A program made the position numbers and the translations under genes. Below are positions 1-12,789 of a DNA stretch of 64,000 bases, piece by piece. The stretch comes from Reticulitermes speratus (lineage: Eukaryota; Arthropoda; Insecta; Blattodea; Rhinotermitidae). A model generated the notes under the pieces. It searched no databases, was not told the DNA's origin, and worked only from the letters and a program-made list of their open reading frames with translations. The DNA lies in assembly GCA_021186555.1 (NCBI GenBank), contig JAJKFL010000330.1, positions 27,395,444 through 27,459,443 on the forward strand, read 5' to 3'. The first letter of the stretch is position 1. Each line of letters starts with the position of its first letter.

Positions 1-955
1 TACGTGATACAGAACATGGCGGACGGGCTGTGAATTATATTTATACTATCGGTTCCTGCACAGAAAAAATTCGGCTAATTTATATTTGTCGCTTCTCTTA
101 GCAGCGGCGCTGTAATGGTTGTTGCTTTGGTTGTTCCCTGAGCGATTGGTTTTTATTGTGTTCTAACAAGGGCTCTGATTTGGGTTTTCTTGAAAGATGG
201 ACGTTTCTCGTAGCCTAGCAACGGCTGTAGTTTTGGATTCTCCCTAGTGATATTCCCTCTTATCCTAGCAATGGCTCTACGATCTTTACCAAGAGATGTT
301 CGACGTTTGAGATTCGTTATTTGGTCACCCTGTGCCTGACTAATCCGAAACCCTTCGGACCTATGTTTATTTGACATTTCTGACCTTAGGAATAAGCTCC
401 TGCAGTTAATATGCTAAGTCGTAAAATATCTTGTATACTGAGCTTCTGGCAGCGTTGTTAAATAAACCAGAAATAAATAAAAATAGCGTAAAGCGTATTT
501 TGGTAGGCATGTTATGATCTATTCTTACGCCAAATTTTACATGCCCAGCTGCAATAGCCCATTAGTTACCACAACACGCGGTCACGCCATTTGACCTTTG
601 GATGCAGCTGTGAAAGTAGAACTCACCCCGGTGTGCTGCTGGGATTGAAGCACGTTTCGGAGCAACTAGTCTGTATGTACCCTGTAGGGCTGTATGTAGA
701 ACCCGCCTTAAATGCAAAAGTCTGCATTTCGCCCGAACAGTGATTCATATGATTCTCAGAATAAACAAAGTTTACTTCCCTAAACAATATTAACTGCTTG
801 GTCTTTGTAGCGTAGACGCGCTGTGTTTGCCGCGGGATAGGAAACGAATCGTTTTATATTATGTAGACGACTTTCATGTTTCGAAGGGTCACAAGGAGAA
901 CCCGACTCATGTCGCACTTCCAGTTACAACACAAGTCGACAGTCGCTTTTTACTG
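1..955. other. no gene seen
   Basis: No supportable gene. The only notable string is at 651-666, where a 15-base run (ACGTTTCGGAGCAAC) is identical to part of the hammerhead-like inverted pair near 47131. It is probably a small remnant of the same repeat. Confidence 0.5.
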
Positions 956-956
956 T

Positions 957-1238
957 AGGTAAAGGTAAAGGTAAAGTTCACGCTAGAACAGGTTATGAAG
1001 GCCCAGAGGGGGAGTAGAGGTATAGCTCTACTCTTTCTTTAATCTCGGGGCTAGATAGTGGTGGGTGGTCAACGCCACGCCTCGGCCGCTTTATCAACGG
1101 GAATGACCCGGTACCCATTGTACAGGAGGCTGGGTAGGCCCCAGGGCCGGTCTGGACAGGTGCTGAAAATCTCGCCCCCACCGGGATGCGATCCCCGGAC
1201 CGTCCAGATCTTAGAGAGTCGCTATACCGACAACGCTA
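957..1238 (-). mobile_element. tRNA-derived SINE, family 1
   Basis: Read on the minus strand, the element starts with a tRNA-like head (GGTATAGCGACT as box A region, then a box B-like GGATCGCATCCC). The body matches the copies at 50460 and 39885, including the shared strings CCAGACCGGCCCTGGGGCC and AGAGCTATACCTCTACTCC. It ends in a (TTTACC)n tail, visible on the plus strand as GGTAAA repeats at 957-975. Such SINEs are transcribed by RNA polymerase III and moved by a partner LINE. Box A and box B are diverged, so this copy is probably inactive. Confidence 0.8.
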
Positions 1239-1239
1239 C

Positions 1240-2330
1240 TCTGCTGTTCCTTTCTCAGTGATCGCTGACTGGAGTAGAGCTTGCCAAGTAAAGTTCTCTG
1301 TATTTAAAATACGAAGAGTACAGCTAAACGCACACTTAGGGTGTCGTTAGAAAGGTTCGTTTTGTTTGTGTATTATGCGTTGTCAGCGGAGCGGACAGAA
1401 GCTGCGTGACAGAGCAATAGCGGGAATTTCGACAAGGCTTTGTGGGGCACACTGCGCTTGCAGTGCCAGTATCCAAATGCTCTGCACTTGTGAAAAATGA
1501 CATGCAGTGTTTAGTGCTAAGTTAGAGGTAAATGGTTACCTTGACTGCTGTCATCTTTAGGTCCAGTCAGTTCAGCAATCCAGAACAGATATGCAGGAAT
1601 ATGATAGCGTCTACCGTCACTTGAAGGTAAATCGAATCAATTTTGGCAATATAATTGTTCGTGCTCATTGTTATTTTAAGACTAATTGTAATTTTCTCGA
1701 AATAGTTGAATTTTGTACAATTATAATATGATAATTCAATTATTATAATATCAATACCTACAATAGCACAATCCACGGAATAGGAATCATATAAAATATG
1801 CACATTTAGTTTATGAATACCTAAAATAAATTCCCCAGGAGTGAAAATTCATCGAGATACTTGAACAATGTATTTGGGCCTTATAACGAAAAAACTAAAC
1901 ACATTTCACTGTAAGTGTTACTGTATTAAGTGGTACCTATATATCGTTTTTCTTTAAAACCCTTAGAATTTCGTAAAATACGTGTATAATAGTTAATTTA
2001 GGCCTTACTTTATTACTCGCCTCGTTTTCTTGTTCTTATACGGCAGTATGGTTCAAACGGTTGCCCAGGGCCTCCCGTTTTCCAGGTTTGTATGTCTTGC
2101 TTCTAGACATTTGGTAGGAAACCTTAGACTGAGGATCGGTCCCTCATAAGGCCCCATACAGGCGAAAATAACATAGATATATGCATCTCTTCCCTGTACA
2201 GGTTTCAAACCCACAATGCCATTGTCCGAGCGATAGAGGACTGTACTGTATACGGCTTGGACCGCGCCACCTCTGTGCTCGGCGGTGCTTGTCTGAAAAG
2301 TCCAATCTTCTGAATACTGTGGCATCTAAC
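1240..2330. other. AT-rich, no gene seen
   Basis: No gene is supportable. An imperfect AT-rich palindrome lies at about 1720-1753 (TTATAATATGATAATT against AATTATTATAATATC). It could be simple-sequence drift. Confidence 0.4.
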
Positions 2331-2334
2331 ACAA

Positions 2335-2596
2335 TCGTGTTCTCTTTGGGTTAGAGACCAGACTTCGATTCCCGGCAGGATGAGGGGTTTTTTTTCTCGC
2401 CACCACCTCCGGACCGACTCTGGGGCCCACCCAGTCTCTTGTCCATTGGGTACCGGTGGCTCTTTCCCCTGCGTGAAGCGGCCGAGATGCGAAGCTGACC
2501 ATTAATCTCTGTCTAGTGTCGAGATAAAAAATCTGCGATCCTTCATACACCTCCATGGAGGTGTGCTTAATTAAGCGTAGGAACAACTTTACCTGT
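2335..2596 (+). mobile_element. tRNA-derived SINE, family 1 (5' truncated)
   Basis: This carries a box B-like CTTCGATTCCCGGCAGG, then the family-1 body (TCTGGGGCCCACCCAGTCTC, GTGAAGCGGCCGAGATG) and the 3' string CAACTTTACC. Box A is not recognisable. The element runs straight into the (TAA)n array at 2597, which may have grown from its tail. Confidence 0.75.
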
Positions 2597-2645
2597 ATAA
2601 TAATAATAATAATAATAATTATTATTATTATTATTATTATTATTA
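2597..2645. repeat. (TAA)n then (TTA)n microsatellite
   Basis: About eight TAA/AAT triplets switch directly to ATT triplets, so the array is self-complementary and could form a hairpin. A long isoleucine run on the minus strand through this array is a by-product of the repeat, not a protein. Confidence 0.95.
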
Positions 2646-2745
2646 CGTGCCTGGTAGTTTTGCTGCATCGTGTAACACAGCCGCCCGAAAATGGGTAGCT
2701 GAGCCGTGCCGAGCCGGTCGCATCATCATAATCCTTGGGTGGGAT

Positions 2746-2760
2746 GGGGGGGGGGGGGGG
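2746..2760. repeat. poly(G) run
   Basis: Fifteen consecutive G residues. Such runs are prone to length errors in sequencing. Confidence 0.95.
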
Positions 2761-2761
2761 A

Positions 2762-5700
2762 ATGCCCCTTGTTATTTCCTGGCATGCGCACAAACGCATT
2801 CTCCCATCCACTTACTCTGTGTATGACACACCGGCCTCTCGGCACAGATGAGTTTGAACTTTGCCGCCATTCTGAATTTACATGTCGCGGAAGGATACGT
2901 CTGAAAATTGAGCGAATGGTAACAATACGTACGATTAACCGGAATAAAATCGTTTTCAGCGTTCTGTATGTTTGAGAGGTCCGCTTGCCTCTTCCTACCA
3001 TACGACTTTCACTCTTTTTGCGGTGAATGTCGTCGTTGTAATGCTAACAAGTAGAGTTTGATTCAGTAGTAGCACTATTTTTACACAAGGAGTGGGGGGG
3101 TTGGCGTAGTAAAAGACTCTTTTCTCCCCCCTCCGTACAACTCCAGCGCATTCGAGAAATAGTCTATAGTAGACAAGAGAGGTCAACGACTCCTCGGAAC
3201 GAAACCAAACGCAAACGATTGCACATGGTGGAACCCTGCATTCACCAATTCGACGGCTGACGTGATCAAGGACATATTTTTACATTTCAGAGTTTCAGTG
3301 ACCTGAGCAAGTCCAGCACTGCCGATTTGAACCGTTTTTCAGCACGGACTCATTTCTTTGAGAAACTTACGTTTAATATGTGTATTTCTGCTGTTTGGAG
3401 TAATATATTCATTCTGGATTATCGGTGTGCTAAATTCGTTCTGTTCAACGAACCAGCGAGTCTCAAAGGATTATACTGTTAGGCGAAAAGGAACCCATTT
3501 CTGTTCCACTGTCACTTTTCCCATAACGGTTGTGCCACTTTGGGTTTCGCGCGTGGATGAGTTCTGTGACGGAAAAGGTAGCGTAGAAAGTGCAAAAAGT
3601 GAAACCGTTCTTATGCTTGTACTCAGCGAAACAGTGAAAATACAATTTTTCATTCAAGTGAACGTGAAATTAAGCTGTACTGTCACATGGTCCGGTGACT
3701 GCTGGCGAGACTGCTGAGGAGTGTGTGGATATGATGGGCTCTGAACTAGGAATTACCTGTAATTTCTTGCAGTGCAGTTGTCATTGACAAGATTTAAAAA
3801 TGTGAGTAAAACATACAATTGTTACTGGTGCTAATTGTATTAGAATAATATATAATTTATTTCAGGGTTGATAATGACATTTTTCTAGATGGATAATTCT
3901 TTTAAAATTCTGTGTAAGAGTCCATTACTTTGACACTTTGAAATTGTAATCTTCTTGCATTTGTCATTACACTTAGCTTTTTGGCCGAAATGCAGTTTTC
4001 TGTTCCCAATTGCAACATTTTATTCGGTCTGTTTACAGTGCTACAGTGCATGGAAACAACTTTTGTCATTGTGCGCAACCTAAGGCCAGGTGTTAAAGGG
4101 TCAGATGTTCAAAGAATAGCGAAAATAGGTTAGGAAGGCATTGCGTTATTCCGTTCTTAGCAAGTCTCCTATTGGCCATACGCTCTGTACAGTTATGTAG
4201 GTTAATGGCAATGAGGTAGGGGACCTAAAGGAGGGGAGGGATACAAGGGTCCCGTTAGGTGGGCAGAGGGATCACCAGTCATGTCACTTTTTTTTTATCT
4301 CCAAAGATGTGTTCCATTATAAGGTCATAGACTCTGCTCACCCTGTTTACAGACCGTAGTATATGAGGGCAAAATTTTGTGCGCTATGCACTACGCTACA
4401 ACGGTACGGTCCCCTTATATTTCATGCAAATTACCTCCCAGCTCTGCACTTTGCTCAGCTCACCCATAGAGCATGAAACACCAATGGGGAACGCAAGTCT
4501 TGATTGATGCTCAAATGTGCTCCATCCAAATTCATGCGTGCGAATAATTACTTTCTTTTTTTAAATACCTCCGTTATTACGGTTGGTTTTTATATACGAA
4601 ATTAAATCCAAGAATTATATGTATGTATATATATGTGTGTGAGTGAAGACAGAGCCTATTCATTTCCTAGCGCGTGTTTTATAACCACCAACGAAAATAG
4701 TAGCATCTTTACAAAATTAAGCATTTTCTGTTTCCCTAAATTTGACGTTCTCTTCAACATACATATGAACTTGCGAGTAGCCTAGATTTTCATCACAGTA
4801 TTTAAAATTTCAGTCCGGAAAGGCACAGGGGTAGGTGACCCATTAAAAGTCGTTACTGAATATAATGACTGCTATAACGAAACACGTTATACATCTATAT
4901 GTACATCAAGCTTTGTGCACTCAGCTTTGTTGATGTCTGCTCTATGTACCACTAGGTTTAACATCCACAAATTCTACATTCTGCCCACACCTTGTATTTA
5001 TGTGTTTTGTGTGTGCCCCAGAATTTCCCTACGCAACATTAAATGACTGCTTTTTATAACCGAGTTGCAGTGTGTTTACTCCGCGGAACGGATTGAAACT
5101 GTAAATATAATGCAGGCTAATCTTAGTCTTTAAAGGGTTAAATTATTACTTGAGTCTTTTATCAACACGTGAGTATTAACGTATTTTACGTCAGTTCGTA
5201 GGACTGTGTTGAAATACTGAAACTCGAGGAAAACACCGCAATCATTCTTGACAAGTTGGAGGTAATTTTATTTACGTTGTGTGAACCGAATGGTTTTAAA
5301 GATTTTCTGCCTTAAATATCCGAAGTACAAATTTGGTACAGTAGGATGGCCACCTGATTTAGATGTACAGACAGGGTGGCGGCAAACTTTTGAGCTTCAG
5401 CAAAACCACCACACTTTCTCCGGTATAAACACCGACACACACAAACGTGGCACATCTGCCTTTTCGCTAAGTGATGACAACTGCTACCATGTCCGTATGC
5501 TCACTTGTACTTCATTGCCTTCCACATAATTTTTTCCAGTGTTGTACTCTGCTTAATTTTCTTCGGCGTTGTAATATTTTTTTCAGTTGAATTAGTATAC
5601 TTATTTTTATTGAATATTATTTATAATAAATGATATAGACCTAGAGATATAACGGAACTTTGATACAAGACAAAAAATATGCTGTGGGGGATGGGTGGGA

Positions 5701-5960
5701 GGCGCTTTCCCCGTATCTGATGTTTGAGGGGAATTCTCACCCTCTGCCCGCCAATCGCCCATAGGCTCCGCCGCCAATGAATATAGACAATCTGAATGAA
5801 AATAACTGTTTTTCACACAGGGCGAAACATCCTGCATTTTCCGTTGCAATGATAAATGTGCTTCCGTATTTCTTGGCACATCAAACAATTAAAATAAGCC
5901 AGGCTTACCCTATGGACGCCGCGTAACATCTACTGTTGAAACTAATCTATCTACAGCAAT
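2762..5960. other. no gene seen
   Basis: About 3.2 kb with no gene I can support. An open frame at 3358-3717 begins with a hydrophobic stretch but has no family signature. The stretch around 3180-3560 is richer in CpG than its surroundings. Short TATG/TATA repeats occur near 4617-4640. Confidence 0.4.
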
Positions 5961-5964
5961 TTGA

Positions 5965-6325
5965 GTTCTTCCTGTGAAGCTGATAGTCGCTCAGCTGGTC
6001 AAGAAATTCGCCGAATTTATAAAACCATGAGGTGAATTATTGTATACGTAAAACCCCAAACTTATCTTATGCCATCTGAGTCCATTCCAAAACCTATTTC
6101 CTGAAGATTATCTTCCCATCCGCCAGAAACCTCTCAAGTTTTCTCCTTCAATATGCTCTTCTGACCAAACCTTTGTAAGCATTTGTCATCTGTTGTATGC
6201 ATAGTATATGCTATACGCATTTTATCCTTCTTGATTTGTTCACTGTAATAATATTTGGCGAAGAGTAAAAATTATGAATTTGTTGATTACGCAGTTCTTC
6301 CGTCCGTTGCTTTCCTTTCATTATG
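5965..6325 (-). mobile_element. LINE-2 3' fragment
   Basis: The minus-strand translation at 6215-6325 includes HNFYSSPNIITVNKSRRIK, the diverged form of a LINE C-terminal segment found in several other places here. The plus-strand text CTCAGCTGGTCAAGAAATTC at about 5991 is the reverse complement of the same family's 3' end (see 13540-13935). The order and spacing fit one ~360-bp tail on the minus strand. The 20-base string at 6219-6238 is identical to 53653-53672, another minus-strand copy. Confidence 0.7.
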
Positions 6326-8744
6326 TTACATGTGTTTAAAAGCAAATAAAACAATATGGATTGTCTAGTTTTGGAATATAGCTCAAAAACGAAACGAAAA
6401 GATTTTATTTTTCCGGTATGAAACACCGTTTATTATTTTTTGATTCTCAATCAGAGAAGATCCGAAACTGCAAAAAGAACAACGACTGAGATTGGTTTAA
6501 GACGCACTGTATTAGCACTTAATGGTTCTTCATTATTCTGCTGCATGTCCTCCGCATCAAACAGGCTGTAGTTAATTTCTGCCCGGCGTTTTCATGAGTG
6601 TTACGGAGAACCAAATATGTTATTCACACGCTTAAAATTGTGTCTGTTACAAATGTCGAAAAACTTGGTTACCTGTTTAGGCTTATGCAATCTGATTCCG
6701 AGTTTATATCATGACCTACCCGACTTAATATCGGCTTTGGAACTTCAAATTGTTACTTTGGATAACTCTTACAGAAGATTCGGCAAATTATAAGATGTGA
6801 TATGGCTGTTCAGACTATCTTAAATATTTGATATTTTCCTATCTCTCTGATAAACCAGGACCTCTAATTCATCCGCCAAAGTCCAACGGAACACGTCCAT
6901 GACCACTGGATATATTTGAAGTTCTAATATTAAGGACATCGAAACAATTTTTTGTTATTTGCACTGTTATAATCTGCCATGCATAAATTAAATACAGCAG
7001 CGTATGGGCTTTTACTTCCCGAGACACAAGTACGTCCTTGTCATTTTCTGTTTTCTTACGGTGTGTTCTTGGTGTAATTACAGTGTATTTGTTCTGTTAG
7101 AAAGTTCTTTCAGTCGATAGTTTGGACTTTCCTAATAACAGACAAACCTCTGAAAGTTTAGTTGGTGAATTATTTCCATTAATGCGTTTAAAAAATTAAT
7201 ATTTCTTTTCTATATGAGTAATGTACTTCTGTTATCACGAAAACAAAAAGATTTTCAAATATTTTGCCATTCGTAAGGAATTCGAAGCAGTCGTTTATTA
7301 CAGTTATTATTCATCATAATGTACATGATTATATGCTTATTTTAATGCCTTGTTATTTATAAGTCATGTATTAGCTCAGAACCTATTATCCCTAAATATT
7401 ATCTTTCTATTAACGGTAAATTAATTTTCAATCAACGAATTTTCCGTAATCTATCGAATTTTAAGTAACGCACCTGTCTTTGCAAAACAAGCAGTTGGTG
7501 TGACCTTCTTCTCTTTCAGTCTTTCAGACTTCTTTTCGCTAAATTTAACGCCCTTCCTGGTCGTGCCACTTGAAATCCAAGGTGTGTGCAGTCACTTTAG
7601 TTGATGCCAAAATGTTTCACAGATATGCAATGTTATACATCCTGAGTTGACGTGAAATCGCGACTTTTTGTTAACATCAAAATCTTGTCGTAAACTGGGG
7701 GTATGGGAAACCACGGCTGCTGTTAACAGCAGTCTCTAAGTAGACCTACATACACAATTAGTCGGAAATTTTAAGGGCAGCAACAGCGTGGGTGACCTAG
7801 GATGAATGGGAAGATAAAATTAAAATTATCCTCAGACTTGTAGAAATAGGATGTGAAGATATTAACTCGATTTAATTAAACATTACTTCCCTGTCACCAG
7901 CGGATCTGGCGCCCTTGGTGTGGAAAACACCACCTTTTCTTGCGTATGCACAAATATTTAAAAACGACGGATACGTAAAACTAAATACCGTGTCCGGCAA
8001 AACTTGATACAAATAGAAGACGCCGGGCACACAATATCCATGGTCAATAAAATCACATATTGCAAGAGATTGCTGTACTTTTCCTGCAAAATACATAATC
8101 ACGAAAGCCATAGACTATTTTAAACCCTCGATAATATTCAAGTGTGGGAACGTATATAAGTGGGATCCAAAGCAGTCACGAGTGCCACTTGTACAATGTC
8201 CAACCCCTTATCGCAATAGAGTAGCTATATATTAAACTTTTGCCGGGCAGGACGACACAGGTTTCAATTACCGACAGCGTCATTTGAATTTCTACTTGTC
8301 ATATCTAGAATGATTATGGGGCCCAACTGGGAAGAGGGGAGTAAAAATATGGCGGTTCTGTTATTGAGGACGGCGAAGACCAAATATTTGCCCATTTGGG
8401 AGATAAAAGGAAGGCGGCGTAGGCTACAGGCCGTACATGACAACGCGCCAAGTCGCCAACTGACAATGCGGAAATCGCGACATGTGTATGTGGTTCATAC
8501 TATGAGTTCAGGATAGTTCCTCTTACCTTACCACTTTAAACAAGAAATATGACGTAATAATTTAGTATTCAGTTCTGGGTGTTTGCCAGACCAAGAAACC
8601 TCTGAAAGGAGGCCCTATGCTCCACAAGGAGCGACAGGAAGTAATGTAAAATGTAAAAATGTCTGGGTGTTTGAGCATAGGGTCTTTGGGGATTTTGTTT
8701 ACGGTCAAAGGAACACAAATTAAGTGTTGCATGGAGAAGAATGC
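6326..8744. other. no gene seen
   Basis: About 2.4 kb, AT-rich to about 7500 and more mixed after that. No repeat family or gene was recognised. TATATAAG at about 8153 resembles a TATA box but has no open frame behind it. Confidence 0.4.
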
Positions 8745-9075
8745 GTAATGAGGAACTTCGTAAATATTACTAGGTGATGAAATGAAAGAGTGTAAGATGG
8801 GCAGAATTCGTAACACACGTAGAGGAAATGCACGCAAAATATTAGTCGGAAGCTTGAAGTGAATGATAGATCTTGCTGTCGAATATATGATAAATATAGT
8901 GTCGTAGGTACAATGAATGCATTTAAGGATTCTGGGAGGTCTTTGACTGCAATCGACAGGCTCAGGGTAGAATCCAGTGGCTGGCTCTTGTGAACACTGT
9001 AATGAACCTCGGAGTTCGGTTAAAGTGCTGGGAGTTTCTTTACTCGTCAAGCCATTATCAGCTTCCCAAGAAGAC
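8745..9075 (+). mobile_element. LINE-2 3' fragment
   Basis: The translation near 8750 gives MRNEELRKYY and then VRWAEFVTHVEEM, a diverged form of the LINE C-terminal region. At 8950-9055 the nucleotide consensus of the family tail is clear: GGCTCAGGGTAGAATCCAGT, TTGTGAACACTGTAATGAAC, then CATTATCAGCTTCCCAAG. The copy is 5' truncated and broken by stops. The same tail recurs at 13540, 23960, 26335, 54770, 55390 and 58540. Confidence 0.75.
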
Positions 9076-9079
9076 CGAG

Positions 9080-9660
9080 TTTGTATGGGCTTGGTTAAAT
9101 AGACTGTTCACTGTTTTAGTCACACTACGTAGATAATTTGAGACTTTAATAAATATTTGGAGCGTAAATATAATCAGTACAAAATTCGTAGTAATTTGCC
9201 GAAGTGTCAGTGTTGTAGCAAACGCCTCTGTTTATGCGGTTTTGGTTTAGATCCTGAAACCAAGAGTCTGATCCACTTCTCATTTTTGTCACAGATGTTT
9301 CCCGTGAATGTGTGTGTCCATAAGGGACGGTTGTGGTATACAGCCCCACTTCACGACTACATAGTTCATCTGATACAGTATAACTAGCGACTGTATGAGT
9401 GTAAAAGTGTTTTGGAAAGTGGCCCAGGGTCGGATGACCAGCAACGAGGACTCAGGGCCTTGCCCTCTCGAGGTAGTTGGGTGTTTACTCACGGCCCCCA
9501 TTCTCTGTGGCTGGTTTCCAGATTGGCATCTCCTTTTTCGTATCACACGATTGCCGTCTACGTTATGTTGCGACTAATTCACAGAGCACATTCCGAAAAC
9601 TCTGGCTGTCAGTGTGATACTTAGTAGCGTCGAAATGAAAACCACTTGAATAGACCAACC
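9080..9660. other. no gene seen
   Basis: No recognisable gene or repeat family. Several short overlapping open frames occur on both strands, which is the pattern expected by chance. Confidence 0.4.
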
Positions 9661-9666
9661 AGTTGG

Positions 9667-9980
9667 AATGTATGTATGTATGTACGTATGTATGTATGTA
9701 TGTATGTACGTACGTATGTATGTATGTATGTATGTGTATGTGTGTGTATTATACGTACGTGCGTATGTATGTACGTACGTGTGTATGTGTATGTATGTAC
9801 GTATGTATGTATGTGTATATGTACGTGTGTATGTGTATGTGTATGTATGTACGTATGTATGTGTGTGTATGTACGTACGTGCGTATGTGTACATGTGTAT
9901 GTGTATATATATGTATGTACGTACGTAATCTACATACATATATACATACGTATGCATGTATGTATGTATGTATGTAATGT
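9667..9980. repeat. TATG/TACG compound microsatellite
   Basis: About 310 bp of GTAT tetranucleotides are interrupted by GTAC, GTGT and TATA variants. A short inverted portion (CATACATATATACATACG) lies at about 9933-9951. The array opens all six frames and gives Tyr/Val/Cys/Met-rich or Thr/His/Tyr-rich nonsense translations; these are not genes. Confidence 0.95.
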
Positions 9981-10454
9981 AGACATATGTATCTTCCTGT
10001 GCATATTCTGGCCCCTTTGATTTAGGTTCTGTCACTGAAATGGTTCACCGACAGACGACGTGTAGCCCAGCAATAAAGCGGTGAAATTGTCCTTGTGCTT
10101 AAAGCACTATGCCATGAATTTGCATGGGGATTGGAGGTATAAATCCATGCATTCTTAACCTCTGCATTGGCTGGAGTATGTGCTCAGACCTTTAGGACCA
10201 GGACCAGTGCGGGCGTGGAGCTGGAAAAAAAATACTGTATGCCTCTTGTTGTAATAGAACTCGAGCGTATAGCCGTAATGCGTCATTGTGCTGGCTGAAC
10301 TATTCCAGACCAGCCTTGTAATTAATGATTATTCGGCGTAAATTCATTCCGAATTATTGATATATACGGGTGCCACGTGATGTCAGTACGATAGGTGTCA
10401 TCGGGTCCGTGTTTATAGTGGGGACCTAGTGTTCATACACATCGTGATCATATT
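9981..10454. other. no gene; possible SINE-1 relic
   Basis: About 10120-10215 (GGAGGTATAAATCCATGCATTC, then TTAACCTCTGCA) resembles the minus-strand 3' half of SINE family 1 as seen at 39905-39990, but it is heavily diverged. Nothing else was recognised. Confidence 0.3.
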
Positions 10455-10600
10455 GGGCATGTTAGCATCTGCTGATAAGCATTTTCTTAGCTGATCAATA
10501 AATTTCCAACCTTTTGCCAAACCCGAAGATTGATAGCCGTCTCTATATGTAAGGCTGCCACTGGATCCCGCCATGCGGCAATTTATTCCAACCCACATCT
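10455..10600 (-). mobile_element. LINE-2 3' fragment
   Basis: The reverse complement reads GGATCCAGTGGCAGCCTTAC, then ATCTTCGGGTTTGGCAAAAG and GGAAATTTATTGATCAGCTA. This parallels the plus-strand tail at 13820-13920 almost motif for motif. No open frame survives. Confidence 0.65.
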
Positions 10601-11779
10601 TCACAGCTATTTCTTGAATTTTTATTTTAATAATATCCTCTCATTTACCTAGGTTTTCTCAGTGGTCTTTATACGACTGTAACGCTCGACATTGCATGTT
10701 GACTGAGGTGTACTTGATACATACGACGTTTCGGAATTTGGCTTTTCTTCCGCTATCAGGTAAACTTTGTATTATAAAACCTATTCTGTTGGGTCCATTA
10801 GATCCAGCTGATCTGTATCCCCACCTGTTCTTTCAGGTTTCCCGTATAACATTTTACTTGTATTTATTATCTTCTCAAGCGTAGTGTGTTTTCTATTTTA
10901 TTCAATCGCCGGGTTAAGCGTGTAGAACTCGTACGGCAGAAGAACGAGTGATCAGAAGAAATTAATAAAGAATCAAGAGGAAGGAGACGAATTGAACAAG
11001 AGAGGGGGTGGATTATTTACCGTTTGGTGGGATGAAGTCGAAACAGAACACCGTTGAAATACTGGAAGCGTGGGGCGGAAGATTGGAGGAAACCCTAAGA
11101 AAATGCTTGTGCAGAAGGAAGTGTCGGGGTGATTGTCGGACGGTCTGAATGGGGGTTAGGGAAAGAAAGCCTGTAATTAGGAAAGTATGTGGCAAGACAA
11201 ATCAGAGGCTTAAGTCAGGTAAATGTGGGAGAGAACGTGAGGCTAGGAGGAGCAAGGAAGTGATGAGACGCCTCGGAATTCATATCTGTATTAATAGAAT
11301 GTAGTAATTTCGTACGGAACCCCATTACAACTTTTGCAGTGCGATTTTTATTGTCGATTTCCCACCGTTGGAGCCGTGAGAAGGGGATATCGGAAGTTCT
11401 TATTCCCTGTTGTAGGAAGTGAAGGGGTACGCCGACCCCCGTGCGCATGCTGCTATCACTGACCTACATCCCAGCCAGCCGGCCGCGCAGAGGTTGATGA
11501 CCGCTCGTCACCGGCGTGTTGCATGGTACAGTTCTCAGAAAACACAAAGAACAGAGCTAGATACATATCCGCTGAACATTAAAACTATGAAAAGAATTGT
11601 AGTGAAAAGTACCTCAAGATAGATATTTTGCTCAGTGATCCAGCTAATAAGTAGTGGGGCCATTTAATATTTCAACATTGTCTAAAGCAATCACCGGCTT
11701 GGGATGAAATATATGACTTCCTTTTGGTATAAGTAATCGGATGACACATTCACTTAATTAAGACCCTGCACGTTTAAGT
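10601..11779. other. no gene seen
   Basis: No recognisable gene. A purine-rich stretch at about 10930-11250 (GAAGGAAG- and GGGGT-type strings) gives long but featureless open frames on the minus strand. Confidence 0.4.
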
Positions 11780-11905
11780 GAGGTGGGATAGATCAGCAGG
11801 TACGGTGACTAGGCTACGTGCTGGACGACTGAGAAATCGTGGTTCTATTCCCGTTCCCGGCAGAAGTAAAAGATTTTTATCTTTGAAACGTCCAGACCGG
11901 CTACC
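11780..11905 (+). mobile_element. SINE family 1, head only
   Basis: The tRNA-like head is present (GACTAGGCTACGTGCTGGACG, then box B-like GTGGTTCTATTCCCG), followed by the start of the body (ACGTCCAGACCGGCTACCGT). The rest of the element is missing. Confidence 0.65.
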
Positions 11906-12134
11906 GTCAGGAGTCTCATTGTTCTGTAGTATACTGTTACGAGTGTTTTTCTACTGCAGTATAATGTTAGAAGTCTCGTTCTACTATATTATACGGTTAG
12001 TGTTACCAGTCCACTGCTGTGACGATTAAAATTGTCTGTATTCATTGTATTCATTCCTGTTTAATAATGTTTACCCTTTGTATGTTTCTCCGTTAAAAGG
12101 TGGTTTTAGTTCTTAGTTATGCTAATTACTGCTT

Positions 12135-12455
12135 GGAGCTGTGTCCGTATTGAGAAGCTAATAGTCTCTCAGTTAGTTAAGAGACTTGAATTCAATCTAC
12201 ACCCTCACACTGTCTTTAGGATTAAGGCTAATTTTGTCATATAGTTTGCCTTTGTGTTTTCCAAACGGTTTCTTATCCTCAATTTTTCGGTCGATATTTC
12301 ATAACGCATTTCATATCACTCCCATATGTGCTACATGTCCTGCTCATCTTATCCTCCTTCATTTGGTTGACCTAATACCATTTGGCGAAGAGTGGAAATT
12401 ATGAATCCCATCTTCATTCACTTTCTTCCACCCGTATTGCTTCTTCTCTTTCTCA
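12135..12455 (-). mobile_element. LINE-2 3' fragment
   Basis: On the minus strand, 12455-12380 encodes GWKKVNEDGIHNFHSSPNG, matching the LINE segment seen at 6215 and 13540. The tail end at 12190-12140 reads AACTGAGAGACTATTAGCTTC. The arrangement parallels the copy at 5965-6325. Confidence 0.6.
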
Positions 12456-12789
12456 GTTCTGTTCCCAGCATTCTCACGGTGAAAATTTCTGTTCCTTGAC
12501 TTTCCGTTGTAGGCAGGTTTCACTCGATGTGTATCAAAATTGACACACATTTCAGCCCCCTGTGTTTTTCCGCGATATGTTTAGATTTTTGGCAGTTGAA
12601 TAGCATTTACCGGTGACCAATTCCGACTTTCTCGGCTATATTTGAGGATTGCGTTAATTAGACTCTTAATGTTTGTAATATTTGTTTACATTTGTGGTTG
12701 TCACCATGGCGCATCCTCGGCTGCGGATGGAATAGACGACCTCTAGATTTGGAGGGTAAAATTTGGTATAGTTATTTCTGTGCTTAATA

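Noticed and set aside
2326-2811. 161-codon minus-strand frame with poly-Ile
   Set aside because: Runs through the (TAA)n array and a SINE.
3358-3717. 119-codon frame with hydrophobic N-terminus
   Set aside because: No ATG start at the frame opening that I can defend, no domain, and overlapping frames on the opposite strand.
8150-8180. TATATAAG as a promoter
   Set aside because: No open frame or transcript feature follows; AT-rich chance is likely.
9574-10035. 153-codon minus-strand frame and its plus-strand partners
   Set aside because: Translations of the TATG/TACG microsatellite.
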